A DNA stretch of 64,000 nucleotides, taken from positions 310,001 to 374,000 of the forward strand of contig NC_016453.1 in assembly GCF_000235365.1 (NCBI RefSeq), read 5' to 3'. Both the position numbers and the translations under genes were made by a program. The notes beneath the pieces were generated by a model. That model did not search any database. It was not told the DNA's origin and saw only the letters and a program-made list of their open reading frames with translations. This document shows positions 1 through 10,400 of this stretch, in pieces; position 1 is the first letter of the stretch, and each line of letters opens with the position of its first letter. Source of the stretch: Eremothecium cymbalariae DBVPG#7215. Lineage: Eukaryota; Ascomycota; Saccharomycetes; Saccharomycetales; Saccharomycetaceae.

Positions 1-1004
1 GGAAGCTTGTCACGAGTCTTGTCAAGAGACTCGATAAAACTGCGATAACAATCTGGGGTAACATTCAATGTATCTACAGTTTGACGACTTGGCACTTTCC
101 CTGAGGAAAGTATATCTAAATCTGTTGTGTACAAAAATTTAAGACCCTGTTTAATTTCAGTATTATCAGACAACGTTACGTTCAATCCAATGCTAAACAC
201 CCACAAAACTGTCTTTGAATTATTCCCACACGATAGAATTATTACACGAGACGCATTTGAATTGATTAAATTCATCAATGAAGCTATAACTGATTGCTCC
301 ATACCATACCGTTCTTTAATACCATTTGACTTTATCAGTATTAGATTCCATTTGTACAGTTTTATAACCTTTTCATTTGGCAACTCACCAAGTAGAGTAG
401 AGCATTTTTGACATGTAGGACCTTCCGGAGTTATTAAAAACCTTTCACTCAGCCAATCCCTGTTCAGTATCAGGAACGAATCACCAACAAGTAATTCTGC
501 AATGCTGGGAACTAATATGTTATATTTGTCTCTATAGTTTTTGCTCTCCTTAGAATTATCATCTGGTTTATGACAATGCCAATAGTCCATCAATTCCGTC
601 CAAAATTCTGTAGGCATATCACGGATCTTTTTACAATCTGATCGAGATAGCAGTGTAGAATTACAACAGTAACATAGAAACTTAAACGGCTCCTGCAAGT
701 CTAACTTACTCCATTTAAAATTACTGGAAAACGCAACCATAAAATTAGATGTCCTATCAAGATGCGATTTCAGGTTAACCTTCCTTTCATGTGCACGAAT
801 TGTTGCTTGTCCATTTTGATACGTGATGTTGGTATCAGTACCAAATTCTACCTCACATGGTAAAATAATCGAAACAGTATCTATAGAATCTTTAAGCTTC
901 AGGATTTTAGACTGAATCCCTTGTATCACCAACTCACCAGTAATATCCACAACCACTATTAATACTATTCCAATCCTAGGTAGATGCTCTGCAAAGAATT
1001 TCAT
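1..1004 (-). CDS. IPA1: IPA1-like (YJR141W) mRNA 3'-end processing protein, 3' end outside window
   Basis: The reading frame is open from an ATG at 1004 to the left edge, giving about 334 residues. The S. cerevisiae protein has about 347, so only the extreme C-terminus should be missing. It begins MKFFAEHLPRIGIV and carries paired cysteines (CYCCNS near residue 114, a WHCH motif, and CQKC near 203). These fit the zinc-binding, HECT-like E3 (UBE3D) family to which Ipa1 belongs. In yeast Ipa1 is essential and works with the cleavage/polyadenylation machinery. It is divergent from HIR3, its neighbour in S. cerevisiae as well, and that synteny supports the name. The assignment rests on weak sequence recall plus strong gene order. 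Confidence 0.8.
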   Translation of the reverse strand, partial: MKFFAEHLPRIGIVLIVVVDITGELVIQGIQSKILKLKDSIDTVSIILPCEVEFGTDTNITYQNGQATIRAHERKVNLKSHLDRTSNFMVAFSSNFKWSKLDLQEPFKFLCYCCNSTLLSRSDCKKIRDMPTEFWTELMDYWHCHKPDDNSKESKNYRDKYNILVPSIAELLVGDSFLILNRDWLSERFLITPEGPTCQKCSTLLGELPNEKVIKLYKWNLILIKSNGIKERYGMEQSVIASLMNLINSNASRVIILSCGNNSKTVLWVFSIGLNVTLSDNTEIKQGLKFLYTTDLDILSSGKVPSRQTVDTLNVTPDCYRSFIESLDKTRDKL

Positions 1005-1152
1005 AACCGATCGACCTTTTCAATGTTTGGTGGTAGGTCGTGGCTTTTAAAAAAGTGTCAAAAGTTCTCGGTTATCCTATACATTTTATTTATTTATACC
1101 TTAAACTTTACAGATTGAATTTGAACACCAAAGAGTGAACACAGTGAGAATT

Positions 1153-4100
1153 ATGTCGGCCTTTACAGCTTTGAATTCATCTCCTCATGATGCTCTTCTC
1201 GAAGCAGAAGAGCATTCGCGAGAGCTGCAGGTAGAAGAGAGTTTTCGGGTCTTCCAAAGTGCGTTATTTCACCTAAAGGCAAAAAGATTTAGAGATGCTG
1301 AAGTAAAGTTTGAACAGTTGTTTAATATAGATGTACTAAAGCCAAACCAGTGGGGATCTTACAAGCATTCTTCTCCAACATTAGATTCTCTTAGATATTT
1401 AGCTTATAGAAACCGTGGTGTATTCTATTATCAATATGTGAAGGAGAACTCAGAAAATATGGACAAAGATGATATCGTTGATTATATTTTGAAAGTTGTG
1501 GAGAATTTAGTACAATCTTTGCAACATGTTGATGGAGATTCAGCTGTCACAGAACTACTTCTTCAAGTTTTTAAAAGCTTCAAAACAAAGCGTCTTCAGA
1601 GGTGGATTTTAGAATACGAGTTGACAAAACAACCAGATAACACGCTTCTTTTAGGTCGTGGGAAGGCTCTATTGCCTGATACTAAACGGTTTCTGAAGGA
1701 ATATAAAGAATTGTTAGGCAATTTAAGGGAGAGAAAACAAACGGCAACTGTGTCCCATTTTCTAAGTCTAATTGAGGATTGTAAAATAGATGTCTCACCA
1801 CTTCCACAGGTTCTGGATAAAATTGAAACAATGAAAGAGGAGGATGATGCAATGATGAAAGAAATAGACGATTATGAGGTCAACTTAGAAGAGATAAGCT
1901 GGGAATGCATTGCAGAATCTTTTCGAAACCTCGTTCCAAAATTCAAATATACTAATTTTTTTAGTAAAACCCCAGATCCCTATAACGAGGCAAGTGATCC
2001 CATTGAATGCATTCGATTTGTACATAAAGAGAAGCCAATTCATAAGGAAATTATAGATCGACTCCAAGGTAATGGAGGCAGTCAGTCGTCTGTTGATGAG
2101 AGTATAAGCTCAAAGGTTCTTTTTCCTCAAAGGGAAGAACTTGATGCTACAGTTAAATCCGATAATAAAAGGGGTCTAGATGACCCACAGGAAACTCAGA
2201 GGCCTGCTCAACGTTCAAGTAGAAGGTTTAAAGAACGAAGCTGTGAAACTAATGAAACAGAATTAATGAAACCGCACGTTGAATTTTCAAATGTGTTCAA
2301 TGACTCCACAAAACTTCTTGATATGACTATTTGCTTGGAATTAAGTCATTTAAATCCAGAAAGTATCCCGGATGATTATCCAGCAAATATAGCAATGATT
2401 GACTTTTATGAATGCCTTAATTCATGGACAAGTAAGCACACTGAATTTCTAAATCAAAATGAATCCAAAGGGCACACAAAGAGTAAAGTAAAGGGCGATG
2501 ATACATTCCAGTTAACTTCTTTATTAAGATCCAGTATGTTTACAGATGAGAATTGTCCAACAATATCTTTAACAGAATTGCCGTATAAAGATGTCAAAGA
2601 ATTCATTTCTATGGTTAATAGCAAGAAATGGCACTTTCATGCTGTGAGACTTTATCTCTTGGAGATGCTGTTATCCGTAAGAATTTCTGATGGAACATGT
2701 CTTGTAACAGATACTTTTTGGTCTCCGATACTTTATGATACCATTGAATCGTTTGTATTAAGTCTGGAAACAAAGATTTATGACCTCGTATATACTCAAA
2801 GGTCAAAGTACATGGCACTTGGGTTATCCTTTTGTGAAATATTGATGAATTCATTAAGTGGAATGTATAATGAAATACATTCTAAAAAACTGAACGGTCA
2901 TAAGATTGGAGAACTCGAAGGACAGAAGACTAAATTGCAGAAAAAGATTAGCAGATGGATATGGCTTTTAGACCAAATAGCCTTTAAGGATAAGTTGAAG
3001 TTTAGGTACTTATGGTCGAAATTTTGTTATCTTCAGTGCACAAGTGATGTGACCGACGATCGGTTGATCCAATCGTTAGGTCATATAAAGGAGGAATTGC
3101 GTAAGTCTGAAATAGACATTGATATATCTTACGCAAATTATAAGCATACACCACGCCTGAATATCCAGACTGTTCAATCCCAGCTATCAAAGATCAAAAT
3201 GGTGCGCAAATTTACAGTAGTTGAATTTTCCGATGTTGAACGTGAGGAAGTTACAAATCAGGATCAGATAGAGGCTTTAACACGCGTCTTAGTGGGATCA
3301 TCTCAGTTTAATACCCCTGAAGACATTTCAATGGCAGAATTTGTACGGCAATCCCCATTTCTATTAAGGATAAAATTATGGAAAATAGTTTTGGATTATT
3401 TTGTCAGTATTAAGGACCAGAAGAAGTTCCAACTTTGCTATTTTAAAGCCTTGGATGGTCTGTACGAAAGGCTATGCTCCAAAGAATATAGTGATCAATC
3501 GCAGCTACAGAGACAACAAACTTTGCTATCGACATTATCGATTATAAAATCATTCACATCATTGTTTATTGAGATTATTTCTGAGGATAGTAGTTGGCTT
3601 ATATTACCTATGGATGAAGCATCTGAACATTTTGAATTATTGGCGAAGGTGTTTATTCTTCTTTATCCTTTAATATATTTTGAAACTCTTTCGAAAAAGT
3701 CTAATACCTGCCATTCGTTTTTTAAGAAAGCTGCAAAATCTTCTGCTATATTAAAAGATATGTTTATTGATCTATCTTGTGTTTTGGTATTATATTTTAA
3801 AGCAAGTTGTGAAAGAAAGCATATTAAGAGGCTAAATGAAGTTGTGACCGATCTTGTTTGTGCACTTCATTCTCTTCTTGGTGTTTTCAAGTTTTGTGAT
3901 TCTGCCTCGGGAAGTTTTTTGAAGCTTGCAGAATACTATTTTTGTTCTGTTACAACTGGCGATTCTTTCCTACCACTCAAACAGGTTTTACTATGTAAGT
4001 ACCACCTCTCAATTGGCGGTGATTCATCATCATTTGAAGATCACGATACAAAACCACAGGAAATGCAATTAGAGAACGCGGTTCGCTTGGCAAAATACTT

Positions 4101-6087
4101 AATTGAATTCGAATACCAGAATAAAAATCCATTCTTGATATCCAGTAATAGGTCTAATTTGAAACAGGTTATCGAAAACGTAATTGAAGTTATTGGCAAA
4201 GTTGGTTATTCCAAGAACCACATATTATCTAGGAATGTGTATTTTTTTGAGCAGTATTTGGAATCACCTGTAACCGTCAGGACAATTCGCAAAGCCCTTG
4301 CTGGGGAACTTGAAATAGAATTAACCAAGCCTTGTGATAATCTTCAAGCAATTATAGATTTGGGTCTCTATTACATTAGCGGAGTTCAAATGATAAACTT
4401 GTACAAGATTAGAAAGAAGACTCTACAAGCCCGCCCTTCTGAACTTGATTCAATTATTGAAACACTAAAAATTGACATTCTGTTCAAGACTAACAGGTTT
4501 GAAACTTGGTTTCTTCTAGGTAAATGCTACTCATATGTTGTTGAAGACGACTTAATCTGGACATCGGATAGACTGGTTATCGCTTCGAAAAAAGCTACTA
4601 CAGCTTCGATTCAACGGAAAGCAATAATGTGTTATTTAATGGCATTGAGTATATGCCTGGATAACACACATACTATTGGCATTCCGGAATCACAGCGAAT
4701 AGAAAACAAACTTATTATGAGAGAAATTTACGAAGTACTTGCATTGGAACTACTAAATGCTCTCTTAAAACCAATGGAAGGGCTTTGTTTTCAGTGGAAA
4801 ACAGGGCCAACTTTGCTGTTGACAGAATCTGGCGAGCTAATGGAATCTCCAGTTATATCTAAACTCTCCATTTCAGATGATAATGTTTACCAGGCAACGT
4901 TATTAGCATTTACGCGAGCTGATGAAATGTATTCAGAAACTTCGGATACGACTCCAAACTGGCTCAATCCCCATTATATTGCAAAACTGAGATTTAAACA
5001 TGAAGGAGAAAAATTCGTTGCTGATGGCTTTAATCTTTTGACCAGGGCATGTACTTTGGCCATCGCATTATCCACGTCCAATGATAACATCTTGGAACCA
5101 CATTATTCCCTTGTAGTGAAGTGTTATAAATCTGTTAAGAATGAGTGGTTAACTCCCTGTCAAGCTATGAAACATCTACAGCTTGATAATTCCTTTTTTG
5201 GACAAGATACCAAGTTTTATAATGTGAATGACGACTACTCCAAGAAATCATTCTACAAAGATATAATTGAGTTATTAAGGAAGATATTATTATTTGATAA
5301 AAGGAAGTGGCACCATAGACCGACATATAGGATTGCAAAGATTTTATTTGACGATTTTGAAGATGTAGATGGTGCGATTCAGGAAATGGGTGCTTTAATG
5401 GCTTTGAAAAGTGTTAACAAGAATTTAGTAAATATATGGAAGCCAGAGTATGAAAGACCGGGCAAACATTTCGTCTACACCTATCAATACGTCATGTTCT
5501 ATTTGAATCTATTAAGCTACAAGAACGATTACATATCTCTTGGTCACGCCGCTAGAAAAATGAGGCGGTTCGGTTCTGGTATGGTAAATGGATCTCAAGC
5601 TACAGATAGGGCTATTGAGTTATTCCTCACAGGTACCAGACCTACATTACAGATTAACGAAAAGGAACATGCGGAGTTATTACTACCGTCTCTTAACTAT
5701 CAGGCATTCAATAAGAATAGCGATGATTTAATAACATACTTTAACAAAGATAACTATTCTTTAGAGGTTCTGGAGTCATTGTCTATATCATACCAACTGA
5801 AGAAAGGTTCCAGTGGAATAACATTTGATGGAATCTGCTTGAGCATTTACTTCAAATACTTTTATCTGCCTTGGGCTGCTGAACATGAGAATATAGAAAC
5901 CCCTACACAGGATGCAGTCAAGTTTGTGGAAATACATAAGGCTACAACTGCTGATGGAGAATCAACTCCTCCACAATCTATCCAAGAATCACTTAAGTCT
6001 ACTTCTAAACAGGTCTCATCAAGAAAACGTGTAAGTAAGAAAGATGCATTTGACAAGATATCTCAAATTGTTGATAAGATCACGTGA
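1153..6087 (+). CDS. HIR3: HIR3, subunit of the HIR histone chaperone complex
   Basis: This predicts 1644 residues against about 1648 in S. cerevisiae. The ATG at 1153 (MSAFTALNSS) is used; a GTG six codons upstream is not a credible yeast start. The N-terminus matches Hir3 closely (EAEEHSREL, then SLRYLAYRNRG near residues 80-90). Hir3 belongs to the large, helical, TPR-like CABIN1 family. With Hir1, Hir2 and Hpc2 it forms the nuclear HIR complex, which deposits H3-H4 independently of replication and represses histone genes outside S phase. The C-terminus is basic and Ser/Lys-rich (SSRKRVSKKD). The TGA stop lies inside a TCACGTGA box that also sits in the HOM6 promoter. Confidence 0.96.
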   Translation: MSAFTALNSSPHDALLEAEEHSRELQVEESFRVFQSALFHLKAKRFRDAEVKFEQLFNIDVLKPNQWGSYKHSSPTLDSLRYLAYRNRGVFYYQYVKENSENMDKDDIVDYILKVVENLVQSLQHVDGDSAVTELLLQVFKSFKTKRLQRWILEYELTKQPDNTLLLGRGKALLPDTKRFLKEYKELLGNLRERKQTATVSHFLSLIEDCKIDVSPLPQVLDKIETMKEEDDAMMKEIDDYEVNLEEISWECIAESFRNLVPKFKYTNFFSKTPDPYNEASDPIECIRFVHKEKPIHKEIIDRLQGNGGSQSSVDESISSKVLFPQREELDATVKSDNKRGLDDPQETQRPAQRSSRRFKERSCETNETELMKPHVEFSNVFNDSTKLLDMTICLELSHLNPESIPDDYPANIAMIDFYECLNSWTSKHTEFLNQNESKGHTKSKVKGDDTFQLTSLLRSSMFTDENCPTISLTELPYKDVKEFISMVNSKKWHFHAVRLYLLEMLLSVRISDGTCLVTDTFWSPILYDTIESFVLSLETKIYDLVYTQRSKYMALGLSFCEILMNSLSGMYNEIHSKKLNGHKIGELEGQKTKLQKKISRWIWLLDQIAFKDKLKFRYLWSKFCYLQCTSDVTDDRLIQSLGHIKEELRKSEIDIDISYANYKHTPRLNIQTVQSQLSKIKMVRKFTVVEFSDVEREEVTNQDQIEALTRVLVGSSQFNTPEDISMAEFVRQSPFLLRIKLWKIVLDYFVSIKDQKKFQLCYFKALDGLYERLCSKEYSDQSQLQRQQTLLSTLSIIKSFTSLFIEIISEDSSWLILPMDEASEHFELLAKVFILLYPLIYFETLSKKSNTCHSFFKKAAKSSAILKDMFIDLSCVLVLYFKASCERKHIKRLNEVVTDLVCALHSLLGVFKFCDSASGSFLKLAEYYFCSVTTGDSFLPLKQVLLCKYHLSIGGDSSSFEDHDTKPQEMQLENAVRLAKYLIEFEYQNKNPFLISSNRSNLKQVIENVIEVIGKVGYSKNHILSRNVYFFEQYLESPVTVRTIRKALAGELEIELTKPCDNLQAIIDLGLYYISGVQMINLYKIRKKTLQARPSELDSIIETLKIDILFKTNRFETWFLLGKCYSYVVEDDLIWTSDRLVIASKKATTASIQRKAIMCYLMALSICLDNTHTIGIPESQRIENKLIMREIYEVLALELLNALLKPMEGLCFQWKTGPTLLLTESGELMESPVISKLSISDDNVYQATLLAFTRADEMYSETSDTTPNWLNPHYIAKLRFKHEGEKFVADGFNLLTRACTLAIALSTSNDNILEPHYSLVVKCYKSVKNEWLTPCQAMKHLQLDNSFFGQDTKFYNVNDDYSKKSFYKDIIELLRKILLFDKRKWHHRPTYRIAKILFDDFEDVDGAIQEMGALMALKSVNKNLVNIWKPEYERPGKHFVYTYQYVMFYLNLLSYKNDYISLGHAARKMRRFGSGMVNGSQATDRAIELFLTGTRPTLQINEKEHAELLLPSLNYQAFNKNSDDLITYFNKDNYSLEVLESLSISYQLKKGSSGITFDGICLSIYFKYFYLPWAAEHENIETPTQDAVKFVEIHKATTADGESTPPQSIQESLKSTSKQVSSRKRVSKKDAFDKISQIVDKIT
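6080..6087. promoter_or_regulatory. Cbf1-type E-box (TCACGTGA) upstream of HOM6
   Basis: A perfect palindromic TCACGTGA lies 136 bp before the HOM6 ATG. Its last three bases are the HIR3 stop codon. Cbf1, with Met4/Met28, binds this motif at sulfur and methionine genes, and HOM6 is in that pathway. The regulatory role is inferred from motif and position. Confidence 0.55.
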
Positions 6088-6223
6088 TTTTACCAAAATT
6101 TTTCATTATTCATCATCAGATGCTCCAGGGACTTTAATTGAAAAGGAATATATTTATCTAAGAATGACTTTGTCTACTACATACAGTGTAGTAAACCCTT
6201 CAAATCACTAAGGATATCTTACA

Positions 6224-7378
6224 ATGCCCTCAAAATCTGTTAACATTGCTGTTATTGGTATGTTATAAAATTTTAATTCATCAACTATGTGTTTTTCAGT
6301 TGGTTTTGGATATTAACCTTTCTAAAATTTAGGTACTGGCGTGGTCGGCAGTGCATTTTTGGATCAATTGCTAAGAGTGAAATCTTCAATTGTGTATAAT
6401 GTCATCTATGTTGCTAGGCAAAGAGTTGCGCTACTTTCAAAAGATTACAAGGCTCTCGACTTTGGTTTTTCGTGGAAGAATGCGTTAGATGGTGCTAGAG
6501 AACCAACCTTGTCGTTAGAGTCACTCCTTGAATATCTTAGAAAGTCTCCAAGCCCAGTTATTTTAGTTGACAATACTTCGAATCCTGAACTAGCAAATTT
6601 TTATCCAAATTTTGTGAGAGCAGGTATTTCTATTGCTACACCTAACAAAAAGGCTTTTTCCTCTGAATTAGAACTGTGGGATCGTATCTTCCCAAAAGAA
6701 GAGTGTGCTGGTTTGGTTTATCATGAAGCCACTGTTGGTGCAGGACTGCCAATTATAAGTACTTTACGTGATATGATAACCACTGGTGACGAGGTTGAGA
6801 AAATTGAAGGTATATTTTCTGGAACTTTGTCTTACATCTTCAATGAATTTTCAAGTGTGTCTCCAAACAACAACAAATTTTCTGAGGTTGTTAAAGCTGC
6901 CAAACAACTAGGTTATACTGAACCGGATCCACGAGATGATTTGAACGGTTTAGATGTTGCTAGAAAAGTTACAATCTTGGCCAGAATTGCTGGTTTTGAG
7001 GTCAACTCTCCAACCTCTTTCCCTGTACAGTCCCTAATTCCAACCCCCATTGAATCTATTGAGTCGGCTCAAGAATTCTTGGAAAAGTTGCCTGAATATG
7101 ACGACGAGTTAGGCGGGTTGAAGCAGTCTGCTGTCGATGAAAACAAGGTTTTAAGATTTGTTGGAACGGTTGATTTCTCGAACAAATCTGTTAATGTAGG
7201 CGTTGAGAAATATGACTATGCCCATCCTTTTGCATCCTTAAAGGGGGCCGATAATGTCATATCCATTAAAACCAAGCGGTATCAACAGCCAATCGTTATT
7301 CAAGGTGCAGGTGCAGGTGCTGCTGTTACAGCAGCTGGTGTTTTAGCTGATGTTGTCAAAATTGCTGAAAGAATTTAA
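6224..7378 (+). CDS. HOM6: HOM6, homoserine dehydrogenase (one intron)
   Basis: Exons 6224-6257 and 6333-7378 join to give 359 residues, exactly the S. cerevisiae length. The short first exon encodes MPSKSVNIAVIG and the second continues TGVVGSAFLDQLL, rebuilding the N-terminal NAD(P)-binding glycine motif across the splice junction. Further hallmarks are ISIATPNKKAFS, the GIFSGTLSYIFNEFS block, LGYTEPDPRDDLNG and the C-terminal GAGAGAAVTAAGVL. The enzyme reduces aspartate semialdehyde to homoserine in the cytosol, the branch point to threonine and methionine. The S. cerevisiae gene has no intron to my knowledge, so the 5' intron is notable. Upstream sits a Cbf1 box. Confidence 0.97.
6258..6332 (+). 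other. Spliceosomal intron in HOM6
   Basis: The 75-nt intron has a GTATGT donor at 6258, a TATTAAC branch sequence at 6311-6317 (one base off TACTAAC) and a TAG acceptor ending at 6332. An upstream CAG ending at 6300 would bring in a stop codon, which supports the distal acceptor. Removing the intron restores the dinucleotide-binding motif. Confidence 0.93.
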
Positions 7379-7442
7379 ATTTGCCGTATGTTTATTACAG
7401 CGACACTCTTATTAAAAATTGTATAACTATGTAATACACATT

Positions 7443-10400
7443 TTACTCGGATTGCTTCCCAAGCACTTCGGGTTCTTTTATTGAGTCCTTGTGTTCTAAC
7501 CACTTTTCTTTAGCAGATAAGAAAACATGACGTAGTTTAGTATAATCATCACAAGTCTGTTTGAAAGTTAGCATAACGCTTCCCGAGTTTAAGGCAAATT
7601 TAGGTGGGGCATGTAAATTACCAACGACGCTTCCAATATTGATCCTAGAGATGTATGCGTTATTTGGAGCTAAAAACAAATCCCCGTTTTCACGAATTTC
7701 GGCCATGCAGGCGCCGGTATTATGTATGAATTGGGCATACTTGAAAGTTGGTTTGCCCCATGAATAAACAACATTGTAGGGCAATTCATCTTTTTGAAGG
7801 ATTTTTGATGCTCTATTATCAAGCAAGAATCCAAAGTGTTCCAATAAAGAGACGTGGTAGAAATATTTCTGGTATGCAAATAGCTCCTCATCTTTAAACT
7901 CTGGATCTTTCCAAGGGTTGATTGCCAAACTAGTTTCGACAAAGGAATGGGAAGGATTAAATGATGGTAAAGTACACAGCTCATTCCAAGGTACCTCAAC
8001 CAATCTGAGTCCATAGCGCTCGCATAATCTTGACCAGTTGTTTATGAGATCATCAATTAACTTCGGTGTTGCAGTTAACCATTCAAGTCTGATATGAAAA
8101 CAATGTTCGGGATTGTGAACCCTATCATAATGAACAGTGCAAGTTTCTAATTTATCCGAGTTACCGCTAAGATCCAAGTTAATATCTATAGCAGTGCTTA
8201 TAAGCAGGGTTCTAGTAGAATTATTATCTTCGACGCTTTTTCCAAGAAGAGAAGCTTCAGGTGCTTTAGTAACCAAGGGAATAGGGGTATTAGAAGCATG
8301 TTTACTAGAAGTGGTAGATATAGACATCCGTCTAGTAGCTTGCTGAGAGTCAGTGCTTGTAGATACTTCGTTGCTAGACTTTTTTTCTAAGGAAACACCG
8401 GCGTATTGTGGGTATATCTGATAAAAATAATGTCCATCTAAAAAGCCATGCCTGCTCTCTACATGGTGAAACAAACCATCACCCATTAACTGTTGTCCAT
8501 AAGCCACAGCTTCATCACGAGTATCGATGTCAGAGAAGTTTTCGATCAACCAATTAACAAACTCCAGTCCAATGAAGCAATTCTTATGATTTTTAAAATG
8601 CCACTTTCTATTTATGAGTTTGAGTGGTCTATCACCGAACTGCAATTCTTGTGCTAATTTTGATAATTCAATGTCTTTGCATAACTTGCCCTCCTCTAAT
8701 ATCGAACGTTTTGTTGAATTTCCCAAATGCCTTAACGTATCACTTTGTTCTTCAAGAAACTCAAACAACGATCCAGTATAGAAGTGCACTTCAGGTAGAA
8801 GTTCTTCCTTTCTTGAGACTACTGAATCTGTATCCCAATTTCCATTGAGTCTAGATTTTGAAATAGATGATATTAACTTTCTTAGGCCTTCTAATCTAAT
8901 TTCTTCTCCACTCAACGTTTCTTTTTTGCCATTAATAGTAGATGATATTGTGTTTGGAGGAATATCAGCAGGGAGAATAACGAATTTGGACCTAAATTTA
9001 ATCTTTTTACTGTCAAGCATTGGATCGTCGTAGCCGGCTAACACCTGATCCAGCTGATTCCAACGTAAAGAAGACCTTGTTGTCCTCAGCGGATCAATGG
9101 GTGACTCTCTATATGATGTTTCATATCTCGTTTTCACTAAGGGATTGTATTTCGCTATTGAGTCAATGATCTTCGTTTCCGTTCTTCTCAAAAATCTTTG
9201 TACATCGATAGTACCATTATAGCCACAACTAATTCTGTGTATTTCATTATCAAGAATCATGTAATATAGTGCATTCATATAGTTATCTTTCGATAAGGAT
9301 TTGGCAATCTCAGGTACATTTCGGTCATTGTTCTTCATAGATTCTACATTTTTAATAACTTCAGAGGTGCAAATTTGAAAACCAGCCAGTAGACGAGTAT
9401 AAATCATATCTCTTAGCAAATCGAAAGTAGATTGACCAAATACCTCTCTGTCAATGTTGAGTGAAACGGAATGATTTCTGAAAATAAAATTTGATTCAAA
9501 ATCTGAAATTGAGGGGAACTGTGTCATGGTTATCGGTAATTCAGCAGGTGTAGTGAAGGACCTCCATTTACTATACTTTTTAGCAACATATCTAGGGTAA
9601 ACATCTTTCCAACGTTCAGGAATTAACATGTTTGCAACTTCACTGCTAACAGGATTAGAAGGATTTTCAATGTGAATTAATGTATCTGTCAATGATTTCT
9701 CTTTGATATATCTTTCAAGCTTCATGTCCTTTTTGCTGGATTCATCTGTTGCTATAGGCTTCTTGTCAAATACAAAGGAATTATTTGGTGAACCAATAGT
9801 AATGGAATCTTGAATAGAGACGTTTTCTAAAGGTGGACTACTCCGACGATCGGAGTCAAATGGACGAAAATTATGTTTAGAAACATAGAAATGATTTGAA
9901 TTAGGTGATTGAGGGTCAAAATTTTTAGTATTAGACAAGATATTATATGCACTCCGTCGTAATTGTTGCTCACTATTTGATGTGAGCGAATTACGACCTT
10001 TCCTTGTTTTAATATCTCGTATTAATCTAGAAACAATTCTTTTTGTTAAACCCTGTGCTGAATATGCCATATTCTTCAAGCTTGCCAAGGCCAACGATTC
10101 AATGGCATCTGGAGATGAAGTCGAAGAGCTTGTATCAGTTAGTTCATCATCTGAGAAGTTGGTTATGTTTCCCGGCTGCTGCAGGCTTACCACAACGCTT
10201 TGGGTATTCGGGGGCTCTACTAGCGGAATTGAGGTCCGTGGTGGTTTCCATAAGATTGACTGTACTTCGTTGGTGAGTCTTGAGTGTGTAGCTGCTTCTT
10301 CTATAGAATTTTCTTCAATAAATTCGGGGGATTGAACCGTATTATAAGTTGGATAATAGTTGCTTACATCAAACACTTTCTTATCATATTGGTCCATAAA

